Positions 20,635-29,954 of a stretch of 64,000 nucleotides of DNA are shown here, piece after piece. Made by a program: the position numbers and the translations under genes. The notes beneath the pieces are model-generated. The model had not been told where the DNA came from and ran no database searches. It saw nothing but the letters and a program-made list of their open reading frames with translations. Source of the DNA: Spirosoma sp. (lineage in GTDB: Bacteria > Bacteroidota > Bacteroidia > Cytophagales > Spirosomataceae); the NCBI RefSeq assembly GCF_026391055.1, contig NZ_JAPLET010000015.1, positions 434,001 through 498,000 of the forward strand, in the 5' to 3' direction. Position 1 is the stretch's first letter. Every line of letters starts with the position of its first letter.

Positions 20635-22173
20635 TTAGTCATCCGCCAGCACTCTGTAGTCAGGGTCTTCCAGAATATTCACATCAATAAGTTTTTCCGC
20701 ATTTGCCAGCAAGCGTCGGCAATCGGGGCTTAGGTGTTTGAGGTGAATCGTTTTGCCCGCCTGCTGGTAGCTGCTGGTCAGCTTGCTTAAGGCTTCGATG
20801 CCCGACATGTCAGCAACCCGGCTATCTTTGAAGTCGACAATTACTTCGTTTGGATCACCGGCTACGTCGAACTTTTCCCGAAACGCCATCACGGAGCCGA
20901 AGAACAGTGGCCCGTACAATTCGTAATGTTTTGCCCCTGCCTCATCAACGTATTTCCGGGCTCGGATCCGGCGGGCGTTTTCCCAGGCAAACACCAGCGC
21001 CGAGATGATGACGCCGATTAGTACGGCCAGCGCCAGGTTATGAAATAACACCGTAATACCCGCCACCAGTACCATAACCAACACATCGTGCCAGGGCATT
21101 TTGCCGAAGGTTTTCAAGCTGGCCCACTCGAACGTGCCGATGGCGACCATGATCATCACGCCCGTGAGTGCTGCCATCGGTAGCTTTTCAATGATCGGCG
21201 CGCCAACGATAATAAAGAACAGCAGCATAACTGAAGCCACGATACCCGACAGGCGGGCCCGTGCACCGGACGAGATATTGATCAGGCTCTGGCCAATCAT
21301 GGCGCAGCCGCCCATACCCGACAGAAAGCCGCTCGTGACATTAGCCAATCCCTGTGCTACGCACTCTTTATTGCCCCGGCCGCGGGTCTGGGTAATTTCA
21401 TCGATCAGATTTAGAGTCAGCAAGCTTTCGATCAGGCCCACACCGGCTACAATGAGCGCATAGGGGAAAATAATTGAGAGCGTTTCGAGCGTAAAGGGTA
21501 CGGCCGGAATGTGAAAAGGAGGGAAGCCGCCCTGTATTGACGCGATATCGCCAACGGTACGGGTGTCGATGTTAAGGCCAATGGTTAGTAACGAAACGGT
21601 GATAATAGCCACCAGCGAGGCCGGAACGGCTTTGGTTAGTCGCGGCAGGCCCCAGATGATGAGCATCGTCAGCGCGACCAGCCCCAGTAACATGAAGAGG
21701 GGTGGCCCGGTCATCCAGTAGAGGGTACCCGTCGCATCGGCCACCTTAAACTGGTCCATCTGCGACAGGAAAATGACAATGGCCAGCCCGTTAACAAACC
21801 CGAACATGACGGGATGGGGCACCAGTCGAATAAATTTTCCAAGCCGGAAAACACCCGCCAGTATCTGAATGAGCCCGGCCAGCACTACCGTTGCAAAGAT
21901 GTACTCGACACCGTGACTCTTAACGAGCGCGACGATCACTACAGCGACGGCACCTGTTGCGCCGGAGATCATACCCGGTCGTCCACCCAGTACAGCCGTA
22001 ACCAGACCCATTACAAACGCAGCATATAAGCCCGTCAGGGGTGAAAGACCGGCGATTAGGGCAAAGGCAACGGCTTCGGGAATGAGTGCAAGGGCTACCG
22101 TTAAGCCGGAAAGTATTTCGTTTTTATAGTCGACGCGTTGTTTGAAGTCGAATAAATTCACGTATTGATTCAT
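20635..22173 (-). CDS. SulP-family inorganic anion transporter with C-terminal STAS domain
   Basis: LSGLTVALALIPEAVAFALIAGLSPLTGLYAAF; STAS DFKDSRVADMSGIEALSKL. Confidence 0.94.
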   Translation of the reverse strand: MNQYVNLFDFKQRVDYKNEILSGLTVALALIPEAVAFALIAGLSPLTGLYAAFVMGLVTAVLGGRPGMISGATGAVAVVIVALVKSHGVEYIFATVVLAGLIQILAGVFRLGKFIRLVPHPVMFGFVNGLAIVIFLSQMDQFKVADATGTLYWMTGPPLFMLLGLVALTMLIIWGLPRLTKAVPASLVAIITVSLLTIGLNIDTRTVGDIASIQGGFPPFHIPAVPFTLETLSIIFPYALIVAGVGLIESLLTLNLIDEITQTRGRGNKECVAQGLANVTSGFLSGMGGCAMIGQSLINISSGARARLSGIVASVMLLFFIIVGAPIIEKLPMAALTGVMIMVAIGTFEWASLKTFGKMPWHDVLVMVLVAGITVLFHNLALAVLIGVIISALVFAWENARRIRARKYVDEAGAKHYELYGPLFFGSVMAFREKFDVAGDPNEVIVDFKDSRVADMSGIEALSKLTSSYQQAGKTIHLKHLSPDCRRLLANAEKLIDVNILEDPDYRVLADD

Positions 22174-22648
22174 TGAAATTTAGCCTGATAGACAAAAAAG
22201 GACCCACTAACCGATGAGCATCGGCCAGCATTACACATGCGCTACGAAAAGCAGGTGCTTTAAATCAGGGGGGAGTAACCGGATAGAGCGAAGAGGGGGC
22301 TATCATATCATAAAGGTAGGCCTTTTTGGCTCAAGACTTGACCGTTAAGAGAGCGAAGAAACGCGGCAATTCAATAATCCTTAAATGGATGCTAATTAAT
22401 AGACTAATAGTTAAAGAGACATGAGTCATCGCGTCTTTTAGTCTGTTCGGTTGCTGAAGCTCAAAGTGATCTTGGTGGCGAACTGATCTCGCTGATGAGT
22501 TAGTTGGCTAGATGATCGGCATAGTCTGTGACTATGCCCAACGTCCTGAGGAAACGAGCGGTTACTGCTTTCAACGACGCAGATCGCCCCTGAATGTCGG
22601 AAACCTTCTATTGATCGATGCTATTTAATGGGTTAGTGAGTAAAGAAA

Positions 22649-22679
22649 AGGCCCTACTCTAATGAATAGAATAGGGCCT
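22649..22679 (-). terminator. Rho-independent terminator for the DUF1080 gene
   Basis: Minus strand AGGCCCTATTCTAT..AGAGTAGGGCCT followed by TTTCTTTA. Confidence 0.75.
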
Positions 22680-22700
22680 CATAAGTTGAATTCAGGGATA

Positions 22701-23381
22701 TTACAATTCCCGAATTTTAATGTTCCGGTACCAAACACGCTCTTTGGGGCTGTGGTTTTGCAGGGCTATTTTGCCTTTAGCATGGGGAGTTGCATAAGGC
22801 CAGCTGGCAAATTTACTTTTGGCTACCAGCGCCTTCCACTCATCAGAGCCATACTGGTAATCGACCAACTTTTTGCCGTTCAGGAAGTGCTCAACGTGAT
22901 TTTTGTTGACCACAATGCGGCCTTTGTTCCACTCGCCGGGTGCTTTGGCAACGCTGAAATCCGAAGGGGGAATCATGTCGTAGTTGGCACCGGTCATCTG
23001 GGTGTCTTTCAGCTTGTAGGGTTTGCCGTCGCCATCCAGATAGCCCTTATCGTCTATAACCTGATATTCCGGACCCGACATGTAAGTCGATTTAATATCG
23101 GGGTTGTCGATGATTTTGTAAACAACACCACTGTTGCTGCCTTTAGGAATTTTAAACTCGAACTCCAGGTCAAAGTTCTCGTATTCTTTGTCGGTCACAA
23201 GGTCGCCACCGGTACCGTCGGGTGTAAGGGCGCCGTCTTCGATAGACCAGCCAACTACGCCATCTTTGTGGTAGCTATGCCAGCCTTTAATGGTTTTACC
23301 GTCGAATAGAGCCGTCCATTTGGGAGGTGCAGTAAACGCAAAGGCGCCGAGCAAAAGGCAGGGAAGAAGTAGCTTTTTCAT
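22701..23381 (-). CDS. DUF1080 (3-keto-disaccharide hydrolase-like) secreted protein
   Basis: WTALFDGKTIKGWHSY; GGDLVTDKEYENFDLEFEFKIPKGSNSGVVYKI. Confidence 0.92.
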   Translation of the reverse strand: MKKLLLPCLLLGAFAFTAPPKWTALFDGKTIKGWHSYHKDGVVGWSIEDGALTPDGTGGDLVTDKEYENFDLEFEFKIPKGSNSGVVYKIIDNPDIKSTYMSGPEYQVIDDKGYLDGDGKPYKLKDTQMTGANYDMIPPSDFSVAKAPGEWNKGRIVVNKNHVEHFLNGKKLVDYQYGSDEWKALVAKSKFASWPYATPHAKGKIALQNHSPKERVWYRNIKIREL

Positions 23382-23423
23382 GTAGTTTGGAATTTTAGGC
23401 TAAATGTAAGTTTAAACCGCAAA

Positions 23424-23490
23424 GAGCGCAAAGGAGGAGCAAAGGTCGCTAAGTCTTTTTCTCTGCGATCCTTGCTCCTCCTTTGCGCTC
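23424..23490. repeat. GCAAAG-type intergenic inverted repeat
   Basis: GAGCGCAAAGGAGGAGCAA (23424-23442) / TTGCTCCTCCTTTGCGCTC (23472-23490), 19-bp perfect arms. Confidence 0.85.
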
Positions 23491-23511
23491 ACTGCAAATA
23501 GTATTGGAAAA

Positions 23512-24513
23512 TTAACTCGCCATGTCGCGGGCGGCTTGCGGGTCGTTGTATTTGCGATCCAGCCCTTCCGTCGATTTCTGGTCGGAGCGGTCCGGGCCGG
23601 AAATCATATCCTGTGCGGTCACACTGCTCTCATCGGCCAGTTCGCGGGGGAGGTTTTGGGCTTCCTTCGCTTCCTCGGGGCGTTCGCCCGGCTGATTGGC
23701 ATGTGTATCTTTCGCGTTAACATCGTACGGACGGGCGGCATTGCCGGTATCGGGTTTATCTTCCATTCCCTCATCGTCGGGACCGGCGGCTGCTCCCTGA
23801 TACGCTGTTCCGGCAACGGTTTCGCTCGTTTCTAGGTCGTCAGGAGGCATTACACTGGGCAAACCCGAAGTGAAGGTACTCAACGAACCCGCATTGATCT
23901 CGTGCGAGCGGTCAGGCTGGTCTGGCTCCTGAATCTCGGGCGTGGTTGGGTTCGGTGAACCGGGTAAATCCGGGATTTCAGGACCAGGAACCGGTGGTGC
24001 CGGTGGCGTCTCGGGAATGCCCGGTACTGGCTGCATGGGGTCTGGTGTACCTGGTGTTTGCGGAATCATGTCGGCAGAAGGATAGTTTCCGCCAATGAAA
24101 TTCCAGCCATTAAATGAATTTGTTTTCGTTTCGGGCGATTCGTCTTCCGAGGGGAGCCCCGTATTAACAGCTGAACCGGCGTCGGGGTTGCCCGTGATAT
24201 CGCCAACGGCAATTGGATCGTCCGGCATTACTGAAGGGTCGAACATTGTGCCTGCCCGTAGAGCCGCATCCGAGTTCTCGTATTTCTTTTTATCATCGCC
24301 GGTTAAGGCCCGTTCTTCGTCGCTTCCCAGCCGAATACGGGGCATATCATCAGAGACATCATCCTCTGTATCGCCCATAGCGACCAGCTTGCCATCTACC
24401 AGCTTCACCATATTGGTTTCGGCCTGATCTGCACTGAACATCGTTTCAGCGTGTTCGCTGGAGACTGTGTCGGCCTGTCTGGCTCCATCGGAGAGATTTG
24501 CGTTGTTTTCCAT
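23512..24513 (-). CDS. Hypothetical acidic, proline-rich protein
   Basis: 333-aa ORF; PGTPDPMQPVPGIPETPPAPPVPGPEIPDLPG; no family recognised. Confidence 0.65.
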   Translation of the reverse strand: MENNANLSDGARQADTVSSEHAETMFSADQAETNMVKLVDGKLVAMGDTEDDVSDDMPRIRLGSDEERALTGDDKKKYENSDAALRAGTMFDPSVMPDDPIAVGDITGNPDAGSAVNTGLPSEDESPETKTNSFNGWNFIGGNYPSADMIPQTPGTPDPMQPVPGIPETPPAPPVPGPEIPDLPGSPNPTTPEIQEPDQPDRSHEINAGSLSTFTSGLPSVMPPDDLETSETVAGTAYQGAAAGPDDEGMEDKPDTGNAARPYDVNAKDTHANQPGERPEEAKEAQNLPRELADESSVTAQDMISGPDRSDQKSTEGLDRKYNDPQAARDMAS

Positions 24514-24577
24514 GACAATGTGAATGTTTAAGGTCTATGGAGAACCACCAGCAAGGCAAAAGGTTTAGTTGTAAAGG

Positions 24578-27500
24578 CTACACTAGTGCGTCGAACAAAA
24601 TCTCGGCGGGATGCTGGGCTTTGCGACCAGTACCGTCTTTGATCTGGTGTCGGCAACTGGTGCCGGCTGCCGAAATAATGGCCGTTTCGGCTTGCCGGAC
24701 AGCGGGGAACAGCACCATTTCGCCAATCTGCATCGATAAGTCATAATGTTCGGCCTCGTATCCGAACGAGCCCGCCATGCCACAGCAGCCCGATGGAATC
24801 AATTGCACCGTGTAATGCTTAGGCAGCGATAGTACTTTTTTGACCGGAATCATGGACGACAGCGCTTTCTGGTGGCAGTGTCCGTGCACCTTCACCAGTT
24901 GGGCATCGGTCGTGAACAGGCTTCTGTCAATACGTCCGGCATCAGCTTCCCTAGCCAGCCATTCTTCAAACAGGAAAACGTTTTTTGCGATGCGTTCGGC
25001 GTCTTCTTTAAGTTCGTCGGGAACGAGCACCGGATATTCATCGCGGAAAGTCAGAATGGCGGAAGGCTCCAGACCGACCAGCGGTTTATCATCCGTGACG
25101 AGGTCTTTGAGCAAGGTCACGTTGCGAATGGCAATGGCCTTTGCGTCGTCCACCAGCCCCTTCGACAAATACGTTCGGCCACTTTCCACATGTTCGGGAA
25201 TGGTAACTGAATACCCCAGCCGCTGCATCAGCAAAATCGCTTTCTGACCAACCTCAACATCATTGTAATTGGTGAATTCGTCACAAAAAAATAGGAGTGA
25301 GGAGTGAGAAGCGAGGAGCGAGGAGTTGCTGACGCCTGGTTTGCCGCCGGATGGCTCCTCACTCCTCCTTTTAATCCACTTATTCAAGGTCGTTTTTGCC
25401 AGTTCGGGCATGGTGCGGTCGGGGTGGAAACCGATGGCGCGGTTGGCTGCCTTCCGGAGCGCCGGGGTGTTGTAGATGGCGTTGTACGTCCAGGGAGCAA
25501 TACTCGCCAGCGACATAAGTTTAGTGAAATTACCCACTAGGCGCGCTCGTAGCGGAATGCCTTTTTCGCGGTAGTGTTGCTGCGTAAATTCGGCTTTCAT
25601 GCGGGTCATGTCCACGCTGGATGGGCATTCGGCTTTGCAGGCTTTGCACGACAGGCACAAATCCAGTACGTCTTTAACCGCTTCGTAGTCGCTCTCAACG
25701 GCTTTTTCGGTATTGCTGTAAAAGTGCCGCAGGATGTTGGCTCGTGCGCGTGTGGTGTCGTGTTCGCGCCGGGTAGCCATGTAACTGGGGCACATGGTGC
25801 CGCCGGAGATTTCGGTTTTGCGGCAGTCGCCGGAGCCGGAGCATTTCTCGGCCAGTTCCAGCAAGCCGCCGTCTTTCGAGAAGTCGAACACGGTTTTGGG
25901 TTGCGGAATCACCACGTCCGCTTCCGAACGCAACGACTCGTTCATGGGGGGCGTGTTGACGACCTTGCCGGGGTTGAAGGTATTGTGCGGATCCCAGAGT
26001 TCTTTGACGTCTTTGCACAACTGGAAATTTTCGGGGCCGAGCATAAACGCGATGCACTCGCCCCGCAGCCGCCCGTCGCCGTGCTCGCCGGACAGTGAGC
26101 CACCGTATTTTTTGACCAGTTGCGCGGTATCCATCAGCAACGCCCGAAATTTGGCGCGCCCTTCCGATGATTTGAGATTAATGAGTGGCAACACATGAAT
26201 TTCGCCCGCCCCGGCATGAGCCGAATATTCGAGTTTGAGGCCATGATTTTCCCAGGCCATGCGGTCTAACTCGTCGATGTAGTCCGGTAAGTCGTGGACA
26301 TCGACGGCGGTATCTTCAATGACATTCGCCGGTTTATCGTCGCCGGGAATGTTATACATGATACTCAGCCCGGCTTTGCGTAATGCCCAGGGCTTTTGCG
26401 TTTCGGTATCGAACAGGATTGGATATGCGTAGCCTAATCCTTTTTCCTGGAGCGCATCGACAAAATCCTGCGCTTTCTGACTAACGCCAATAACGGTGTC
26501 GTCAAAAAACTCGACCATCAGAATGGCCTTCGGGTCGCCCTGCACAAAGGTCCGGTTTTTGGTCTGCTCGATGTTGGTTTTGGTGAGTTGCAGAATGTAA
26601 TCATCGACCAGTTCCGACGCCGAACAGGTATGCGCCAGGGCCACCAGATTGGCTTCCAGCGATTGACGAATGGTATCGAAATGCGCACACACCAGCGCCG
26701 ATTCTTTAGGTGGCAGCGGCAGCAAGTTCAGCTTGGCCTCTGTAATGAAACAGAGCGTCCCTTCCGAACCGGCAATGAGGTGGGAGAAATTGAAGAAGGG
26801 CTCCTCGCTCCTTACTCCTGGCTCCTCACTCCTTAAAGACCCCTCTGTCCAAAAGCCAACCATCGCATCCAGCGCGTAGCCCGTATTTCTTCGGCTGACG
26901 GTGGGCTTGGGGAAACCTTCGCGGATGTGTTTTTGCACATCCGGTTTGGATAGCCAATCACGGAATTGAACGTACAGGCGCTGTTCGAGGGGGCTAACGA
27001 CGTTTTCGCCCCGGCATTTGGCGTCGAACTGTTCCTGATTGAGCGGGCCGAAGGTAACTTCAGCCCCGTCGCTCAGGACGGCTTTGACTTCGAGGAGGTG
27101 GTCGCGGGTGGTGCCCCAGATAATGGAGTGCAGTCCGCAGGAGTTATTGCCGATCATCCCACCAATCATGGCCCGGCTGGCGGTGGACGTTTCAGGGCCG
27201 AAAAGCAGCCCGTGCGGTTTCAGGAAAGCGTTGAGATCGTCGCGGATAACGCCCGGCTGGACCCGTACCCACCGTTCGGCCGCGTTGATGCCAACAATGC
27301 TGCCAAAGTGTTTCGAGATGTCGACAACAATACCGCTGCCTACCACCTGCCCGGCCAGTGAAGTACCGGCCGCCCTTGGAATCAACCCCAGTTTATGCTG
27401 CTGTGCGAAACGAAGGAGTTTCTTTATATCGGCCACAGATTTGGGCAGGGCCACCGCAATCGGCATTTCCTGGTACACGGAGGCATCGGTCGCGTACAGA

Positions 27501-27601
27501 ATCCGCTGGGCGGTATGCTCGGGTGACTCATCGAAATAAAGTTCACCTTCGAACGAAGGCAACAGGCTGGCAAAAGCAGGATTTTGGGAAAGGCGAAACA
27601 T
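24578..27601 (-). CDS. FAD-binding oxidoreductase with (4Fe-4S) and CCG domains (D-lactate dehydrogenase/GlcD-GlcF fusion-like)
   Basis: RAAGTSLAGQVVGSGIVVDISKHF; CLSCKACKAECP; CCGMAGSFGYEAEHY; 1007 aa. Confidence 0.92.
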   Translation of the reverse strand: MFRLSQNPAFASLLPSFEGELYFDESPEHTAQRILYATDASVYQEMPIAVALPKSVADIKKLLRFAQQHKLGLIPRAAGTSLAGQVVGSGIVVDISKHFGSIVGINAAERWVRVQPGVIRDDLNAFLKPHGLLFGPETSTASRAMIGGMIGNNSCGLHSIIWGTTRDHLLEVKAVLSDGAEVTFGPLNQEQFDAKCRGENVVSPLEQRLYVQFRDWLSKPDVQKHIREGFPKPTVSRRNTGYALDAMVGFWTEGSLRSEEPGVRSEEPFFNFSHLIAGSEGTLCFITEAKLNLLPLPPKESALVCAHFDTIRQSLEANLVALAHTCSASELVDDYILQLTKTNIEQTKNRTFVQGDPKAILMVEFFDDTVIGVSQKAQDFVDALQEKGLGYAYPILFDTETQKPWALRKAGLSIMYNIPGDDKPANVIEDTAVDVHDLPDYIDELDRMAWENHGLKLEYSAHAGAGEIHVLPLINLKSSEGRAKFRALLMDTAQLVKKYGGSLSGEHGDGRLRGECIAFMLGPENFQLCKDVKELWDPHNTFNPGKVVNTPPMNESLRSEADVVIPQPKTVFDFSKDGGLLELAEKCSGSGDCRKTEISGGTMCPSYMATRREHDTTRARANILRHFYSNTEKAVESDYEAVKDVLDLCLSCKACKAECPSSVDMTRMKAEFTQQHYREKGIPLRARLVGNFTKLMSLASIAPWTYNAIYNTPALRKAANRAIGFHPDRTMPELAKTTLNKWIKRRSEEPSGGKPGVSNSSLLASHSSLLFFCDEFTNYNDVEVGQKAILLMQRLGYSVTIPEHVESGRTYLSKGLVDDAKAIAIRNVTLLKDLVTDDKPLVGLEPSAILTFRDEYPVLVPDELKEDAERIAKNVFLFEEWLAREADAGRIDRSLFTTDAQLVKVHGHCHQKALSSMIPVKKVLSLPKHYTVQLIPSGCCGMAGSFGYEAEHYDLSMQIGEMVLFPAVRQAETAIISAAGTSCRHQIKDGTGRKAQHPAEILFDALV
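25293..25368. repeat. GAGGAGT heptamer repeat element inside the oxidoreductase CDS
   Basis: GGAGTGAGGAGTGAGAAGCGAGGAGCGAGGAG ... CTCCTCACTCCTCC inverted arm; encodes SEEPSGGKPGVSNSSLLASHSSLL. Confidence 0.8.
26798..26835. repeat. Second GAGGAGT-type heptamer repeat inside the same CDS
   Basis: Minus strand TAAGGAG TGAGGAG CCAGGAG TAAGGAG CGAGGAG; encodes SLRSEEPGVRSEEP. Confidence 0.8.
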
Positions 27602-27701
27602 AGCGGGAAAAGCGTCAAACGTCCTGTAAAGATACTAAAACGACGGGCGTTTGTGGAAAATGTTGCTTCCGGCCATCCATTGGCTAAACATAAGTACCAC
27701 G

Positions 27702-28241
27702 ATGAAAACACGCCGATCCTACACCCCAATCCGCATTGACATGACCCCGTTTGTGTCCATCGCGCTGTTGCTGATTGTCTTTTTTGTCTGGCTAAAGATG
27801 GTGCAACACCCGAATGAGTTGCCGGTTGAATTACCTGACGACGGTAATTGTGTTTGGTACACTCCTAACGCTGATGCCTCTTTATTTTTACTGGCGAATA
27901 ATAGAATTGGTTTTCTTACGTACAGACCAGACGGTTCTGGGGCTGAGTTTACCGAAACGGACTATTCGTCCAAAGGACTTAGGCAGCAGTTAATGTATCT
28001 CATGCCAAACAGGCGCACAATTGTTTTGATTACACCAACTCCGCAGGCCACGTTTAAAAATAGTGTGGATGCGTTGGATGAACTGAAAATTCAGGGATCA
28101 ATAAATTTTAGGTTTAGCTATGAGGTTACGCCTGGTGAACGTAAAATGCTTCAGCGCTATGAGGTCTATAGAGCAAGTCATCCCAGGCAATCGGTTCTAG
28201 TGCATTTGCCGTTGTATCCGCACCGAGTAATGGATGTCTGA
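27702..28241 (+). CDS. ExbD/TolR-like biopolymer transport protein
   Basis: IRIDMTPFVSIALLLIVFFVWLKMVQ N-terminal TM signature; ORF track start (27651) is an upstream TTG. Confidence 0.75.
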   Translation: MKTRRSYTPIRIDMTPFVSIALLLIVFFVWLKMVQHPNELPVELPDDGNCVWYTPNADASLFLLANNRIGFLTYRPDGSGAEFTETDYSSKGLRQQLMYLMPNRRTIVLITPTPQATFKNSVDALDELKIQGSINFRFSYEVTPGERKMLQRYEVYRASHPRQSVLVHLPLYPHRVMDV

Positions 28242-28275
28242 ATCAGGCATCCATTACATGAGATTAGCTTCGTAT

Positions 28276-28359
28276 CCTCGGTCTGTGTCCGCACAGACCG
28301 CCTGTCCGGATGGTTAATCGGGCTGATTTACCAGCGTTCTGTGCGGACACAGACCGAGG
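28276..28359. repeat. Nested palindromic element
   Basis: CCTCGGTCTGTGTCCGCACAGA (28276-28297) / TCTGTGCGGACACAGACCGAGG (28338-28359), 22-bp perfect arms; the left arm region is itself a dyad GGTCTGTG-TCCG-CACAGACC. Confidence 0.85.
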
Positions 28360-28412
28360 AAACAGCATATACCGGCCGGAGGCTGTAGAACAAGAGACAC
28401 AAGGCCGATAAA

Positions 28413-28763
28413 CTACCCCCGGTCCAGCGCCCGCTTCAGCAGCCCGCCAATAAAACTGCCGACGAAGGTCAGGATCATAGACCCGTACAGTCCGAAATTC
28501 TCAATATCCCGGTCGGCGGGGCCGTCGGGAGTCGGTACAATGAGCATGTAGCCAAGCCAGATGAGGACCGCCTGCACTACCGCCAGAAACCAACCCCTGC
28601 GCGATTCCAGAAAGCCGAGCCCGGTAGCCAGCGCCGTAGCCACGAAATAGGGGAGATGAATGGAAGCCGTTAGCTTGATACAAACCAAAATGACGATACT
28701 GCTCAACAGGGTTAAGCCGAGGTTCAAAAACAGCCGACGGTCGAAGAAAGAGGATGTAGTCAT
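28413..28763 (-). CDS. Hypothetical small membrane protein
   Basis: 116 aa with ~4 hydrophobic segments; no family recognised. Confidence 0.7.
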   Translation of the reverse strand: MTTSSFFDRRLFLNLGLTLLSSIVILVCIKLTASIHLPYFVATALATGLGFLESRRGWFLAVVQAVLIWLGYMLIVPTPDGPADRDIENFGLYGSMILTFVGSFIGGLLKRALDRG

Positions 28764-28769
28764 GTTAAA

Positions 28770-28802
28770 ACAAGACCCGCCTGTTTGGTGGGCGGGTCTT
28801 GT
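28770..28802 (-). terminator. Rho-independent terminator of the DUF4097 gene
   Basis: ACAAGACCCGCC / GGCGGGTCTTGT 12-bp arms, minus-strand tail TTTT. Confidence 0.75.
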
Positions 28803-28835
28803 CTGTTAAACAAAAATGGCGGGAAAAGGTGCTGA

Positions 28836-29888
28836 CTAATTGACGGAAACACTACCCGCGCTGGCCGCAATCTCAACCGGAATGCCTCCTCCGTTGAGTT
28901 TTCCCCGAACGCGGTCTTTCTCGATGTTGCCTTCAAACCGCGACAGATTGTCGGGCAAACTCACCCGATTGCCGCGCAGATTCAGGTCCATACCTTTGTT
29001 GAGGGGCATTCGAACGTGAATGCTGCCCGCGCTGGTGTTCAGGCGGACATACTCGCCCACTTTCGTCAGGCTCACATCCACACTACCCGCGCTGGTACTG
29101 GCGTCCAGGCTGCCCGCTACGTTGGCCAGCCGAACACCCCCGCCCGATGTACTCGCTTTGATGTCGCCTTCGATACCCTCACCCTGAATGCTGCCTCCGC
29201 TGGTGCGGGCATCGATGTCGCCTTTCAGGTCGGTGAGCCGGATGCTGCCCCCCGACGTAACCAGGTGCATTTTGCCTGTCGATGATTTGCCTTCGATGGA
29301 GCCGCCCGACGTTTGCAGATCGAGGTAGCCCGATGTGCCAGCCTGGCAACCAGCGAAGTGAATGGAGCCACCCGATGTTTGCCCGTTAATATCGCCGTCT
29401 ACGTCATCCAGATGAAGGCTGCCGCCACTAGTTCTGAACTTCTGCGTACCACTCAGCGAGGCCAGATGAATAGAGCCGCCCGACGTGCGCAGATCGGTGG
29501 TAACCTTGCGTGGGGTGTAAAATTTAAAGCTGATGCTCAGGCTGTTTTTCCAGTTTGTAAGATTACTATGCCGCTTGGCCGTTGCCACAATCGTGCTGCC
29601 TTCCTGCGCAATGGAAATGTCGTAATCTTTAAGGCGATCTTCAATTTCACCTTTGTCGAGCCGGTCGTTCCAGTTGTTGGCCCGCACGTACATCTCGACT
29701 TTGGCGTTCATATCGGTGCCGCCTTCAATGGTCAGGCTGCCGCCGGAGGTTTCAGCCCGCACGGCTTTTATGTTTCCGGAAAAAGTCTTGGTCTGGTAGG
29801 GTGTGTCGTTGTCACGATTTTGCGCCAGGGATGTCAGCGATAGTGTGCTTACACTAAGTAGGGTTAGTAGAAACTGGTTGCGTTTCAT
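28836..29888 (-). CDS. DUF4097-family secreted beta-solenoid protein with TSGGS repeats
   Basis: Signal peptide; TSGGSIHL-type 18-residue repeats across most of the protein. Confidence 0.88.
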   Translation of the reverse strand: MKRNQFLLTLLSVSTLSLTSLAQNRDNDTPYQTKTFSGNIKAVRAETSGGSLTIEGGTDMNAKVEMYVRANNWNDRLDKGEIEDRLKDYDISIAQEGSTIVATAKRHSNLTNWKNSLSISFKFYTPRKVTTDLRTSGGSIHLASLSGTQKFRTSGGSLHLDDVDGDINGQTSGGSIHFAGCQAGTSGYLDLQTSGGSIEGKSSTGKMHLVTSGGSIRLTDLKGDIDARTSGGSIQGEGIEGDIKASTSGGGVRLANVAGSLDASTSAGSVDVSLTKVGEYVRLNTSAGSIHVRMPLNKGMDLNLRGNRVSLPDNLSRFEGNIEKDRVRGKLNGGGIPVEIAASAGSVSVN

Positions 29889-29954
29889 ATGGTTAGTCTA
29901 TTTATAACGTAAAGATGTTCGTCTATCTGAAAAGGTTGCATGGGGTCAAATAAA

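Noticed and set aside
22662-23309. 215-aa plus-strand ORF opposite DUF1080
   Set aside because: Shadow ORF; DUF1080 on the minus strand has a signal peptide and clear family motifs
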